Part shown: in pieces, positions 15,993-25,131 of the stretch
Layout: every line of letters starts with the position of its first letter
How positions within the stretch are numbered: position 1 is the first letter of the stretch
From: Marinobacter nanhaiticus D15-8W
Lineage (GTDB): Bacteria > Pseudomonadota > Gammaproteobacteria > Pseudomonadales > Oleiphilaceae
DNA: 64,000 bases
Assembly: GCF_036511935.1 (NCBI RefSeq)
Contig: NZ_AP028879.1
Coordinates: 1 to 64,000, forward strand
Direction of reading: 5' to 3'
Position numbers and translations under genes: made by a program
The notes under the pieces: model-generated
The model's database searches: none
What the model saw: the letters and a program-made list of their open reading frames with translations, nothing else
Told to the model about the DNA's origin: nothing

Positions 15993-16259
15993 TTAATCCT
16001 TAGCGTCACTGGTCAGTATGCGGCGTAGTTCGGCTTTGAGGCTTTCATAGTCCACTACGTAGGCTGGATCGAATTGTTCCTTCCGCTCTAACGCCAGCTC
16101 ACACAACGCTCTAATGACCAAGGATTTCGACGGCCTCCCGAAGAAATCTTCAGCGTTCACGCTGTCTACGAAACTTTCCTTCGTGTCCTGCGAAACATCA
16201 ACCGGCAACGAGATGTTTGTCGGAGCTGCTTTTTGGCGCTTAGCCGGTTTTTCCCTCAT
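15993..16259 (-). CDS. Ribbon-helix-helix-like regulator divergent from the virB operon
   Basis: An 88-residue protein with a basic N-terminus (MREKPAKRQKAAPTN), a strand ISLPVDV and helices around GRPSKSLVIRALCELALERKEQF, fitting a ribbon-helix-helix fold. The ATG at 16259 has AAGG upstream; a TTG at 16325 would extend it through the intergenic operator. It faces away from the type IV secretion operon starting at 16376, so it is well placed to regulate both. Role is inferred from position. Confidence 0.55.
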   Translation of the reverse strand: MREKPAKRQKAAPTNISLPVDVSQDTKESFVDSVNAEDFFGRPSKSLVIRALCELALERKEQFDPAYVVDYESLKAELRRILTSDAKD

Positions 16260-16331
16260 TTGAAACCTTATTTTTCGTGCAACGGGGTTGCGTACATCCT
16301 CACCTTTCGGTAATGATATACGCAATTCATA

Positions 16332-16350
16332 TGCGCAAACCGATTGCGCA
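16332..16350. promoter_or_regulatory. Inverted repeat TGCGCAA-N5-TTGCGCA, candidate operator
   Basis: Perfect 7-bp arms at 16332-16338 and 16344-16350 lie in the short gap between the divergent ribbon-helix-helix gene and virB3. The right arm also forms the 10-bp palindrome ATTGCGCAAT. It is the best candidate for the operator of the type IV secretion operon. Confidence 0.5.
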
Positions 16351-16375
16351 ATTCGAAGCCTGGGGAGGCGATGTC

Positions 16376-16747
16376 ATGGCTGAGCATAAAAACCCGAATC
16401 TCAAAAATAAAGTCGTTTTTACGCACCGCCGCGAGGTGTTGGGCATCCCGGAGAAGATTTTCTTTTCCCTTTGCGCTTTGTGCGTGTTCGCCGCCTTCGT
16501 CTTTTGCGCCTACCTGGGTTGGTCGGTAGGAGCCCCGTTATCGGTGGCCCTGGTCGTTCTTGTGTTCGTGCCCGTCTACCTCGTTCACAAGGAGGACCAC
16601 GACGCTTATTCAGTCTGGATGCGAAGCCTGATCACTCCATCCCGACTCACAGCAAGTCGCATCAAGCCGCGTCGGCTGGTGCTTCTTACCTGGGACGGAG
16701 AGCGTTCCCAAACAACCTCACTAAGCAAAAAAGGAACAACGGAATGA
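16376..16747 (+). CDS. virB3: VirB3-like inner-membrane protein
   Basis: A 123-residue protein with a charged N-terminus (FTHRREVLGIPEK) followed by two hydrophobic segments (IFFSLCALCVFAAFVFCAYL and VALVVLVFVPVYL). It ends with the family-like HKEDHDAYSVWMRSL region and a basic tail. VirB3 cooperates with VirB4 at the base of the channel. The ATG at 16376 has GGGGAGG seven bases upstream; a longer frame from 16277 crosses the operator. It is the first gene of the operon and precedes virB2, the reverse of the common order. It overlaps virB2 by ATGA. Confidence 0.75.
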   Translation: MAEHKNPNLKNKVVFTHRREVLGIPEKIFFSLCALCVFAAFVFCAYLGWSVGAPLSVALVVLVFVPVYLVHKEDHDAYSVWMRSLITPSRLTASRIKPRRLVLLTWDGERSQTTSLSKKGTTE

Positions 16748-17073
16748 AGCAACTCAAGCTCTATCTGGTTTGGCTGGCGAGCTTTGCTTTTGCGCCAGCA
16801 GCGCTCGCGGTCGAGAACAACGAATTGGACCTGGGGTCACCGGCTGACGGGCCGCTGGCCGCGATTGGAACGTTCATGCAGGAGCTGATCGATTTTGTCG
16901 GTGGCCCAGGCGTGCTGTTCATCGTGTTTGTCTGTGCTGTTGCCGCAATCGGCTTGTGGGTCGCAGCTCCGAAGATGGGCGGAACTGCCATTGCAATGCT
17001 CCTGCGGGTGCTCGTTGGCGGCATCCTGATCTTCAACGTTGCACTGATCATTACTTGGCTCCAGGGCTTCTAA
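16744..17073 (+). CDS. virB2: VirB2-like pilin
   Basis: A 109-residue protein with a signal peptide ending near AALA (residue ~22) and two hydrophobic helices (VLFIVFVCAVAAIGLWVAA and MLLRVLVGGILIFNVALII). This is the size and layout of VirB2/TrbC prepilin. It would be the main subunit of the conjugative pilus. The start overlaps the virB3 stop and virB4 follows one base after its stop. It is shorter and more polar at the mature N-terminus than classical VirB2, but context makes the call firm. Confidence 0.75.
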   Translation: MKQLKLYLVWLASFAFAPAALAVENNELDLGSPADGPLAAIGTFMQELIDFVGGPGVLFIVFVCAVAAIGLWVAAPKMGGTAIAMLLRVLVGGILIFNVALIITWLQGF

Positions 17074-17074
17074 A

Positions 17075-19603
17075 ATGGCTAATCAGGCGGGATCACCCCT
17101 TAACAAAGAGCTATACGCTGCCGGTGCATGGGACAACTATATGTTGTCCCATGCAGGCTCGATCATCGGGGGCCTGGAGCTTTCCGGGCTCGATCCGAAA
17201 GGGTTGAACGATGCCGACTTTGAAAGCCTCTCGGTGCTTTTACGCAACATCCTGCAGGGCCTCGAACAGGAATTGGTGGTTACCCAGTATTACTGGCACT
17301 TCGAGGGCGCCCAGGTGCAGTTGCGCAACCGTGACAACCCACGCAGTCAGTTGCTGTCGGAGCGCCGTAGCAACTTCCTGAATAACCGGGGCTTGAGTGG
17401 GTCAAGGCTGCATTGGTTGCTGGAATGCCCGCCTGAAAACAACCTCAATAGCGCGCTGTCCGTCGGTGCCCTAAAAGCGATTTTTGGGGCGCCGTTCGAC
17501 AAGCGGGCACGTGAACAGTTGCGGGCCATGTTCTCGGCTCGTGGCGCATGGATTCTCGAGCAGGACGAGCTGAAACGGCAGGTGCGGGAGGTGACCGATG
17601 CCCTGGCGAGTCTGGATGCTCGCCTGCAGGTGCTGTCACCTCAAAAAGAAATGATGGAGCGGGCCCAGCTTTGGGCTTTGAATCGCGCCATCGTCAACCT
17701 CAATCCAGGGTATCTGGAAACCGCACTTCACGAAGCCGTTCCCTCTGATCATTGGGACCAGCTATTACCCGATGGCGACATTCAACAAGTTGTGGTTGAT
17801 GGGCTCGATTGCCTCAAGATCGATGGCGCCGTGCCCGTCTATGCTCGCATCGTCACCGTCGGCGGTTATGGCGATGAGTATGTGCCTGAAGGCGTATGGG
17901 GACGAGGTAATTCACCGCCCATGCTCCAGAGTGGCAACTACCTTATTGTTTCCCGGTTTCGCCCGCTATCGGCTTTAGGGCGGGGCATGATGCTCGCCAA
18001 CAAGAAGAACGAGCTTTACCGGAATCAAATGTCCCTTGGAACGATGTTCAAGGGTGGTGATGTATCGGGCGAGATTGAACGCAAGATTCAAGACAACCAG
18101 CACCTGAAGGATATGACACAGGAGCTGGCCGAGGCGACGAATACCGGCGACCGATACGGCTACTACCAGTCCCACGTTGTGCTGTTTGACACGAACCCAC
18201 GGAAACTGCGGGATAGCGGGCGGAAGATGGAGAATGCGCTGAAGCAGAATGGCCTGCATCCAGTGTGGGAGTCTGCAGGGCTGCTTTCCCTCTATCCGCA
18301 GCTCCTGCCGGGCTACCCCAAGAAGTCTTACCGTTCTGCAGAGTTCAATACCTCTCAGGCGGCGGCGTGTTCGCAAATCTTTAAGTCCAGCGAAGGCGTG
18401 CGGCATTGGGGCGACAAGCGAGAAGAAGCGCTTTATATCCTCGAAAGCGAGGACGGCACACCGTTTCATTACACGCCGTTCGTGGGCGACAAGTGTCTCG
18501 TGATCGGTGTCGGGCCGACCCGATCCGGCAAGACCTTCATGAAAAACGTCATGGCCGGTCACTTCATGAAATTTGGTGGCCTGTACCACGCAATTGACGT
18601 TGACCCAGGTACTGAACCGCTGGCGCGTTTCTTCAGGGAAGACGGCGGTATTTTCCGCCTGGATGACGTGGAAACGTCTCGCGGTTTCAACCCGTTCGTC
18701 GCGGCACGGAACGACCGCGACCCACAGTTCACCTACCACCTGCTTAGCCAGCTCCGGTTGATGCTCCAGATGAACGAGAGCAAAGAAATGCAGGAGCTGA
18801 CCGCTTCAGAGCAAAAGGCGCTGGATAAAGCGATTCTCGATGTTCTGGAGCTGCCGCCCGAAAAGGTGTCACTCAAAACCCTGTCAGGTGTTTTTGAGCA
18901 TGTTACCGAGCTGAAAACCAAGTTCAGCCGGTGGCTGCGCGGAGGCATGTACGGCGGACTGTTCGACAATGTTGAGGACGGTATTGGAACGCTCGATAGG
19001 CGCGTTGCGGCCTACAACTTGGCGGGCGTAAAGGATACGCCGGAGCTGGCCGCGCTGGCTATGAACGAGCTGTTTTTCAGGGTGACGCGGCTATTCGAAG
19101 ACCCTGCCTATCGGGCGATGCCCAAGTTCCTAGAAATGGACGAAGCACAGTATGTGCTATCCATCCCAGGCGCCGCCGAACGTGCTGTTGCCAAGGCGCG
19201 GACGTGGTTCAAGCATAACGGTGGTATGGGTTTCTGGAGTCAAAGCCCGAAGCACTTTATGGACATTCCCGAGTGGGAAACCCTTCGTTCGTCGGCCACC
19301 ACGTTCATTTTCATGGCTGATCAGGAAATGGATTGGGACAGCTATAAGCGGGCGTTCAAGCTCAAGGATGGCGAATGCGAGGCCATCGCCAATCTGATCC
19401 CGAGGAAGCAGGCCTTCATCATCCAACGAGAAATCGGGATATCCAAAACGGTGAACATCAACGCCGCACCCGAGGAATACGTTGTCGCCACCAGTCGTCC
19501 GCACGAAGCGATCATCGTCAACGAAATGCTCGACAAGTACCCCGATGTAGACGAAGCCGTAGACCACGCCGTTAAAGCCATCTTCACGGAGGATCAGGTA
19601 TGA
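17075..19603 (+). CDS. virB4: VirB4-type secretion ATPase
   Basis: An 842-residue ATPase, the usual VirB4/TrbE/TraC length. Walker A GPTRSGKT is at residues 480-487 and Walker B FLEMDEAQ at about 685-692; the N-terminal half is the family domain that contacts VirB3 and the inner membrane. It drives pilin extraction and transfer. The ribosome binding site is weak (CAGGGCTTC), so translation may depend on coupling to virB2, which ends one base before. It overlaps virB5 by ATGA. Confidence 0.93.
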   Translation: MANQAGSPLNKELYAAGAWDNYMLSHAGSIIGGLELSGLDPKGLNDADFESLSVLLRNILQGLEQELVVTQYYWHFEGAQVQLRNRDNPRSQLLSERRSNFLNNRGLSGSRLHWLLECPPENNLNSALSVGALKAIFGAPFDKRAREQLRAMFSARGAWILEQDELKRQVREVTDALASLDARLQVLSPQKEMMERAQLWALNRAIVNLNPGYLETALHEAVPSDHWDQLLPDGDIQQVVVDGLDCLKIDGAVPVYARIVTVGGYGDEYVPEGVWGRGNSPPMLQSGNYLIVSRFRPLSALGRGMMLANKKNELYRNQMSLGTMFKGGDVSGEIERKIQDNQHLKDMTQELAEATNTGDRYGYYQSHVVLFDTNPRKLRDSGRKMENALKQNGLHPVWESAGLLSLYPQLLPGYPKKSYRSAEFNTSQAAACSQIFKSSEGVRHWGDKREEALYILESEDGTPFHYTPFVGDKCLVIGVGPTRSGKTFMKNVMAGHFMKFGGLYHAIDVDPGTEPLARFFREDGGIFRLDDVETSRGFNPFVAARNDRDPQFTYHLLSQLRLMLQMNESKEMQELTASEQKALDKAILDVLELPPEKVSLKTLSGVFEHVTELKTKFSRWLRGGMYGGLFDNVEDGIGTLDRRVAAYNLAGVKDTPELAALAMNELFFRVTRLFEDPAYRAMPKFLEMDEAQYVLSIPGAAERAVAKARTWFKHNGGMGFWSQSPKHFMDIPEWETLRSSATTFIFMADQEMDWDSYKRAFKLKDGECEAIANLIPRKQAFIIQREIGISKTVNINAAPEEYVVATSRPHEAIIVNEMLDKYPDVDEAVDHAVKAIFTEDQV

Positions 19604-20439
19604 ACCACGTTCGCACCCTATTGCTGGCAATGGTTGTCCTTGGGTATGGCCCGAATGCGTTTAGTTCGGGCATCCCAACGGTCGACGTTGCGAATCTCAC
19701 GCAAGCCGTGCAGCAGTATCTGAATGAGCTGGAGCAGTACGCGGAAATGATGGACCAGGGCGCGACTCAGCAGCAGGAGCTGCTAAACGCAGTCCACCAG
19801 TACGAGCAGATGCTGACCGAGTACGAGCACATGCTGCGGCAGATGGAAGCGCTCGAAAACAAGGTGTCAGCCAGGGACTGGGAAGGCATCTATGCCATGT
19901 ACGAAGACATCATCAATTCATTCCCAGCCAATGAACCGGATTACAGCGATCCGGAGTGGCAGGAGACGAACGAGCAGGTTGGTGGCGTCTACGAGCGGGG
20001 CTCCGAGCTGGAGCAGATAGAAGACGAAATTGAGGGGATGCCTTACACCGCCGATTCGCAGGGTGTGGCAATGGAAAATACAAGGCAGACCTATAACCGC
20101 GCCCAGCTAATAACTGGTCAGCAAATGGCAGTGAACGAGAACAGTAAGCGGTTAAAGCAGCAAATGCTCATATCGGATCGTCTCGACCAGAACCGTCTAG
20201 CGCTGGGGCCTGAGTCACACCTGCAAACTTTGCAGCTTTTGGCAGAGCAAAATCAGGCAATTCTCGATGCTTTGCATCAGCAAATTACCGTGACCAATAC
20301 CGAGCTTCAGTATGCGAACCAGCTAGATGCTCATGTTTACGCCAAGGAGCAAGAAGGCCTGCAGGCAACGCGGAATGAGATTCAGGCGGAAATGGGCGAG
20401 CCACTCACTATCAACGAAGACCCTTTGGTTAACTTCTAG
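19600..20439 (+). CDS. virB5: VirB5/TrbJ-like minor pilus protein
   Basis: A 279-residue protein with a signal peptide (MNHVRTLLLAMVVLGYGPNAFSSG) and long helices rich in Gln/Glu (LTQAVQQYLNELEQYAEMMDQ, then EQMLTEYEHMLRQMEALENK). This matches the TrbJ/VirB5 helical-bundle proteins that sit at the pilus tip. It overlaps virB4 by ATGA. A short gap of 10 bases separates it from the next gene. Confidence 0.8.
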   Translation: MNHVRTLLLAMVVLGYGPNAFSSGIPTVDVANLTQAVQQYLNELEQYAEMMDQGATQQQELLNAVHQYEQMLTEYEHMLRQMEALENKVSARDWEGIYAMYEDIINSFPANEPDYSDPEWQETNEQVGGVYERGSELEQIEDEIEGMPYTADSQGVAMENTRQTYNRAQLITGQQMAVNENSKRLKQQMLISDRLDQNRLALGPESHLQTLQLLAEQNQAILDALHQQITVTNTELQYANQLDAHVYAKEQEGLQATRNEIQAEMGEPLTINEDPLVNF

Positions 20440-20449
20440 GACTCTAACT

Positions 20450-20971
20450 ATGAAATTTCCGTTTGCCGCTTTAGTGCTTGGATGTTTGTCGATCAATGTT
20501 GCTGCTGAGTATATCGATGAACAACAAAAACAGATTGACCTCAATAAAAGGGAATTCGTAAGGGAGGGGTTCAAAGCCTGCAGTGAAAAGAGCTTCGAGA
20601 CAGTTGGTGCGCGTGAGGAATGCACAACACCTGTACTCACCAAAGCCGAAGAAAAGTTTCCCGGACGGGGCACTGATATTTACGCCAAACAAACCTACTC
20701 AGGCCTCACTGAGTCGGAGGCAATCGCAGAGCTGAAATCGCTTCACTCGCTTTACAAGAAGGTCGAGGACAACTTTTCGAATCAGCCCGGTGTCATCACG
20801 CAAGATGACTTGAACCATGAAGGGTGGTGGATTCAGGAAAATATCCTTGGCATTCCGTCTATGGTCGGACGCCCGCCTTGGTTTAAGGAATGCGACGGTG
20901 AAGTCAGTGCCGAACACGGACGAGCCGAAGTTGAGTTCTGTTCGCTGTATGAAGAAGGGGAGGCCGAGTAA
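20450..20971 (+). CDS. Secreted or lipid-anchored protein of the virB operon, unknown
   Basis: A 173-residue protein with an N-terminal export signal (MKFPFAALVLGCLSINVAAE). VLGC could be a lipobox, or cleavage may follow VAA. The mature part carries four more Cys (KACSEK, EECTTP, KECDGE, EFCSLY), suggesting two disulfides in the periplasm. It lies between virB5 and virB6, where VirB7-like or exclusion lipoproteins are often found. Its stop overlaps the virB6 start (TAATG). No family recognised. Confidence 0.6.
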   Translation: MKFPFAALVLGCLSINVAAEYIDEQQKQIDLNKREFVREGFKACSEKSFETVGAREECTTPVLTKAEEKFPGRGTDIYAKQTYSGLTESEAIAELKSLHSLYKKVEDNFSNQPGVITQDDLNHEGWWIQENILGIPSMVGRPPWFKECDGEVSAEHGRAEVEFCSLYEEGEAE

Positions 20972-22089
20972 TGATCTTCACTCTGGTCGGTCTTCTAGTT
21001 GTGGCGTGCCTCGCTGCGGGCTTCGTCTTCGGACGGGGGTCGGTACGTGGCGCCACGGTCGCCCAGGAGGCGCCGGCGACGGAAGGGGCTGACCTGTCCG
21101 AAATGAAGGTCAAAAAGCCCAAGCGCTTGCGTCGGTTCTTCTATTGGGGTGGCGTTTTCTTCGTCGTTGCTGCCATCCCGTTGCTGATGGTCGATCCAGC
21201 ACACGCAACGCTGTCGGAGGCGATGCGCGATTCCTTTTCCAACGAGCTGCGCAACTTCGTTGTTGGGATCATGGCCGACAGCACGAATGCAGTAAACCAG
21301 TGGAGCTGGATGCTGTTCTTGTTCCTCGCGTTTCTTCTGGTGGTTCGTGAAGTCGTCGTGTTCATCGCTAACGGATTTACTGTCGTTTCACACGCGGAAG
21401 CCGTCATTTTCTTCTTCGCCACCTTGGCAATTATGGGCGGGTATAGCGAGTTCACCGACGCTATTTGGGGTGTTGGTGTTGGCCTTGGGAATGGGTATCA
21501 GTCGGCCCTGGTTGGAAATACCGACAACTTCTTTTTGAGTCAGTGGGTCTCTAAATCAATGTCTGCGGTGTCCCTGGAAGACATCAGTATTTTTGACTCC
21601 ATCAAGCTCGCTATTTATTTCGTCCTTTGGCACCTGATTGCCATGTTTCTGGATGTTGTTACATGGATCGCTGGAGTATGGGCGCATTTCGGCTATGCGC
21701 TTGCGAAGGTTATAGGGATGGTATTCATACCGTTTCTTTTGTTGCCTAGCACGCGTCCGCTTTTTGATGGCTGGTTTAAGTTTCTAGTCGGCTTCGTTGT
21801 TCTTCTAATCATGCTCAAAGCGACCCTGGTTATTGCTGCGATATCCGTCAAAAGCATTTTGGGCACCTTGGGCGTTACATGGACGACTGAATATGGTGAG
21901 CCAGTCGGTGTTGTCGAAGTAGCTAAGGAGAATTTTTATCTCTTGGCTGACTCTTCCTTGATGTTGTTTGTTGCCGCTCTTTTCGTTTTATCGAGTTTTG
22001 CATTTGCGGCGGCGCTTGCCAGTGGGGCCGGATCACCGAGCGGTGCATTAGGCAACCTCGCTAAGAAAGCTATCCACAAGCTCAAGTAA
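20971..22089 (+). CDS. virB6: VirB6/TrbL-like polytopic channel protein
   Basis: A 372-residue protein with one N-terminal membrane helix, a basic loop (KVKKPKRLRR), a second helix followed by ADPAHA-like processing sequence, and a core of about five further hydrophobic segments between residues ~110 and 365. This is typical of the VirB6/TrbL family that forms the inner-membrane part of the DNA path. Translation is coupled to the preceding gene. It ends with a Gly/Ser-rich, basic tail (GSPSGALGNLAKKAIHKLK). Confidence 0.8.
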   Translation: MIFTLVGLLVVACLAAGFVFGRGSVRGATVAQEAPATEGADLSEMKVKKPKRLRRFFYWGGVFFVVAAIPLLMVDPAHATLSEAMRDSFSNELRNFVVGIMADSTNAVNQWSWMLFLFLAFLLVVREVVVFIANGFTVVSHAEAVIFFFATLAIMGGYSEFTDAIWGVGVGLGNGYQSALVGNTDNFFLSQWVSKSMSAVSLEDISIFDSIKLAIYFVLWHLIAMFLDVVTWIAGVWAHFGYALAKVIGMVFIPFLLLPSTRPLFDGWFKFLVGFVVLLIMLKATLVIAAISVKSILGTLGVTWTTEYGEPVGVVEVAKENFYLLADSSLMLFVAALFVLSSFAFAAALASGAGSPSGALGNLAKKAIHKLK

Positions 22090-22120
22090 TCACCTGACTT
22101 TTGAATCTCGGGAGTGCCCT

Positions 22121-22897
22121 ATGACGGCCAATATGGATGATGCTGCGTTTAAGGCTGCGTCGATGAATTCAGATGAACCTAAAAGACGTTCGGAAACCAC
22201 TGTCGATAGAAATCGCTGGTTCATCTTTTCCATCTTTCTATTAGTTCTTTGCTTCTTCATGGGGGCATTCGCTTGGTATGGCTTCAAGAAGTCAGCCAAT
22301 AACACCGAATTGGTGTGGGTGAAGCTCTATCCGGATGGCACCTGGGACGTGTCCGAGTTTAAGCCCCAGGACCAACAGCTTTTCTTTAAGTCCACCGTGG
22401 ATGCGTTGCTGGAAAAGTACCTTGTGAAGCGTTTCGGCGTGCTGCCGGAAACCGTGAAGCGGGACTATGCCGAGGCGGCGACATTCATGTCGCCCTCGAT
22501 CTATCAGAACTTTGTCGACACCCAGGCGAACGGCGGGTTCGATGCGATCCAGAAAGCCGCTGATATCCAGGCTGACACCAAGCGGGCGACGCGAATTGAA
22601 ATCGAGTGGCGGTTTGCCGACCACTACGATCAAGTGCCCGCCGTGTTCGGAAAGGAGGAAGGGCAGGCGATCCGGACGAATGTCTACTTCACCCGTACCC
22701 GCAAGACCTCGACGGGCATGCAAATCGGTGAGCCCGAACACCTGATTGCCCGGCTTCAGTGGCGACTGCTCAGCAAACAAGAACTCGCGCAAAAGTCACA
22801 GGCGTGGCTGCGCTCCAATCCCATCGGCCTGCAGATCATCAGCCAGGACGTTATTGACGATCCGGCTGCAGAACAAGCTCAGAAGGAAGGTAACTAA
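22121..22897 (+). CDS. virB8: VirB8/TrbF-like bitopic protein
   Basis: A 258-residue protein. A cytoplasmic N-terminus (~34 residues) precedes a single membrane helix (WFIFSIFLLVLCFFMGAFAWYGF) and a periplasmic domain with LVWVKLYPDGTWDV and the strand pattern of the VirB8 NTF2-like fold. It is an assembly factor that links the inner-membrane complex with VirB9 and VirB10. CGGGAG precedes the ATG. Its stop overlaps the virB9 start. Confidence 0.8.
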   Translation: MTANMDDAAFKAASMNSDEPKRRSETTVDRNRWFIFSIFLLVLCFFMGAFAWYGFKKSANNTELVWVKLYPDGTWDVSEFKPQDQQLFFKSTVDALLEKYLVKRFGVLPETVKRDYAEAATFMSPSIYQNFVDTQANGGFDAIQKAADIQADTKRATRIEIEWRFADHYDQVPAVFGKEEGQAIRTNVYFTRTRKTSTGMQIGEPEHLIARLQWRLLSKQELAQKSQAWLRSNPIGLQIISQDVIDDPAAEQAQKEGN

Positions 22898-23751
22898 TGA
22901 AACGTCTCGCGATTGCATTTACAGCCCTGGTGGCCGGATCCACCTCTCTCTATGCCCATTCGTCGGATACGTCTTGCCGTGAGGTTCATTGGAAGCCGGG
23001 CAAGATTATCGCCGTGCATTCTGCGATGAACCTGGGGACTCGGGTGGACCTTCCTTCAGACCTCGTAACGGCTCCGGTGGCCGGTAATCAGGAGCTTTGG
23101 AATGTCGAGGGTGCTGCCGATCAGGTATTGATCAAGCCCAATAGTGCCGCCTCACAGGGCGAGCGTACCGTGGTGAGAGCATTCACCAAAGACGGCCATT
23201 CCTACGATATCGCCGCTAAGCGCGTGAAGGCGGGACACGACGATATCTGCGTGACCGTGCAGCTCGACGGTGAAATGTTCTCTGACGATGCCCGCAGCGC
23301 CCTAGAAACCCTTTCCAGCCGTCGCAGCTACGCCCAAGCCAACGCGGCGGGCGCCGCCCAAGCGGCACAGTTGCGCAAGTCACTGCTGGAGCAGGCGCAG
23401 AGTGCCGACGAGGAAAAGCGTAAGGCTGTGATGGAGGCCCTGCGCCGCTTCCGGTACCACATCTACACCCGTTACGACTGGAGTGGCGATAACAGCTTTG
23501 CCACCCATGATCTGATTTCGGACGTGTACGACGATGGCCGGTTTACCTACATCCGGTTGCACAACCCAAATCGCGGCTTGCTGTCCGTCGAAACCATCGT
23601 CGGCGGTAAGACTGCCATCGTGCCGACCAAGTACGACGACGCTTACGGTATGTACCGCATTAACGGCATCTACCCGGAATTCACACTCCGGATCGATGAG
23701 GCCGAGCTGACCGTCAGCCGGGCCGACGCCAAAACACACGGCGAATTCTAA
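22897..23751 (+). CDS. virB9: VirB9/TrbG-like outer-membrane complex protein
   Basis: A 284-residue exported protein with a signal peptide ending near LYAHSS. The N-terminal domain includes KIIAVHSAMNLGTRVDLPSDLV and WNVEGAADQVLIKP; the C-terminal domain includes YTRYDWSGDNSFATHDLISDVYDDGRFTYIRL, the typical VirB9 beta-strand pattern. It forms the outer ring with VirB10 and the VirB7-like lipoprotein. TAATG couples it to virB8, and a GGGGAGG site for virB10 follows. Confidence 0.85.
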   Translation: MKRLAIAFTALVAGSTSLYAHSSDTSCREVHWKPGKIIAVHSAMNLGTRVDLPSDLVTAPVAGNQELWNVEGAADQVLIKPNSAASQGERTVVRAFTKDGHSYDIAAKRVKAGHDDICVTVQLDGEMFSDDARSALETLSSRRSYAQANAAGAAQAAQLRKSLLEQAQSADEEKRKAVMEALRRFRYHIYTRYDWSGDNSFATHDLISDVYDDGRFTYIRLHNPNRGLLSVETIVGGKTAIVPTKYDDAYGMYRINGIYPEFTLRIDEAELTVSRADAKTHGEF

Positions 23752-23766
23752 GGGGAGGCGGCGACC

Positions 23767-25131
23767 ATGGTTCAAGAATCTGATCCCCGGATCGACGAAC
23801 GCCCGGCGACGCACAAGAAGAAGATGCAAACGTGGCTGTTTGCCGCTGTTGGCTTGGTGCTTCTGGTGCTTGGCACGCTGATGGTGATCAACATCGTGCA
23901 GCAGATGGGCGGCGGTGATGATGCCGCCCAGGCCAGCGAGGCGGGCACAACGAAAAATAGCGAGGACCAGCAGCCCGACCGGGAACCGAGCCGGGCAGCG
24001 GACTTCGACCGGCTGGTTGATAACCGCACCCCGAGCCGGAACCTGAACGACAGGCCTTCAGACGCTTTCTCGCAGCTCCAACCCAAGCCAGAACTTGCGC
24101 CAGTACCTGCGCCGAGGGAGGGCCAGGAAGCGCCCCAGCAGGTGACTGAGGCACCCCAGGAGACCCGCGAGGAAAAGGCCCTGAGCCAGTGGAAAGCGCG
24201 AGAGCAGATTCGCGCCCTGAATAGCGCCAGGGCCGAATGGGGCTTCGAGTCCGCTTCCGATTCAGCCGGTTCGATGAGTGACGACCGGGAAGCCTACGAG
24301 CAGGTTTCCCGCCCGTTGAGCCGCGAAGGCTCCATCGAGCAACGGCGCCAGGAGGTTCGCGACCGCATTGAGGAAGCCAAGAAGCTTCGGCAGAAGCTAC
24401 TGGCCGATGCCAAGGGTGGGGCGGCACCCGCTCAGATGCAGCAAACCCAGCAGTCGCTGCAGCAGGTCACACAGCAGTTTGATGAGGCGCCCGAGAACGT
24501 TGCCGGTTACACCGCTGAGAACACCTATAACGCCGATATCGCCGGAAAGATGAAGCTGCCACCGGGCACCATTATCCCGGCAGTGTTCGCGCAGAAAGCG
24601 ATTTCCGATTATGACGGCTCCACCCTAAAAGGCATTGTCGATCACGACGTTTACGACATTTCCAGTGAGTACGTTCTGATTCCGAAGGGCACCGAAATCA
24701 TCATGAAGGTGAACCGCATCCAGAACGTCAACGAGCCAATCCAGGCCCGGATGGGCATCACCGTGGAAAAGGGCGTTTTGCCTGACGGCAAGGTGCTCGA
24801 CTTCTCCAAGGCAACCGGCATGGACCGTGAGGGCGTCGGCGCCATCAAGGATCAGGTGAATTACCACTTCATGGCGCAGTTCCTGGGTGTTGCGGCATAC
24901 GCACTGGTTAGCAGCGAGTCCAGCCGGGAAGGCTCTGGCCTGGATAACGACAGCACCTACGCCGGAGAAGTGGGCCAGTCCATGCGTGAGCAGTTCGCGC
25001 CGCTGGCACAGCGATACATCAACCTCGTGCCAACCATCACCATCCGTCCGGGCCAGTCCTTCCGGATCATGCTGGAGGAATCCCTTTATGTGGAACCGTG
25101 GAAAGACCTTTATGCGCAGTACGTTAACTAA
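23767..25131 (+). CDS. virB10: VirB10/TrbI-like core complex protein
   Basis: A 454-residue protein. A short cytoplasmic segment, a membrane helix at about residues 22-42 (LFAAVGLVLLVLGTLMVINIV), a long Pro/Gln/Glu-rich periplasmic linker (~45-235) and a C-terminal TrbI domain (LPPGTIIPAVFAQKAISDYDGS... IRPGQSFRIMLEESLYVEPW). VirB10 spans both membranes and senses ATP use by the ATPases. GGGGAGG precedes the ATG. It overlaps the next gene by 20 bp. Confidence 0.9.
   Translation: MVQESDPRIDERPATHKKKMQTWLFAAVGLVLLVLGTLMVINIVQQMGGGDDAAQASEAGTTKNSEDQQPDREPSRAADFDRLVDNRTPSRNLNDRPSDAFSQLQPKPELAPVPAPREGQEAPQQVTEAPQETREEKALSQWKAREQIRALNSARAEWGFESASDSAGSMSDDREAYEQVSRPLSREGSIEQRRQEVRDRIEEAKKLRQKLLADAKGGAAPAQMQQTQQSLQQVTQQFDEAPENVAGYTAENTYNADIAGKMKLPPGTIIPAVFAQKAISDYDGSTLKGIVDHDVYDISSEYVLIPKGTEIIMKVNRIQNVNEPIQARMGITVEKGVLPDGKVLDFSKATGMDREGVGAIKDQVNYHFMAQFLGVAAYALVSSESSREGSGLDNDSTYAGEVGQSMREQFAPLAQRYINLVPTITIRPGQSFRIMLEESLYVEPWKDLYAQYVN

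Noticed and set aside
17975..18739. 254-codon minus-strand frame inside virB4
   Set aside because: Antisense shadow of a clear VirB4 coding sequence.
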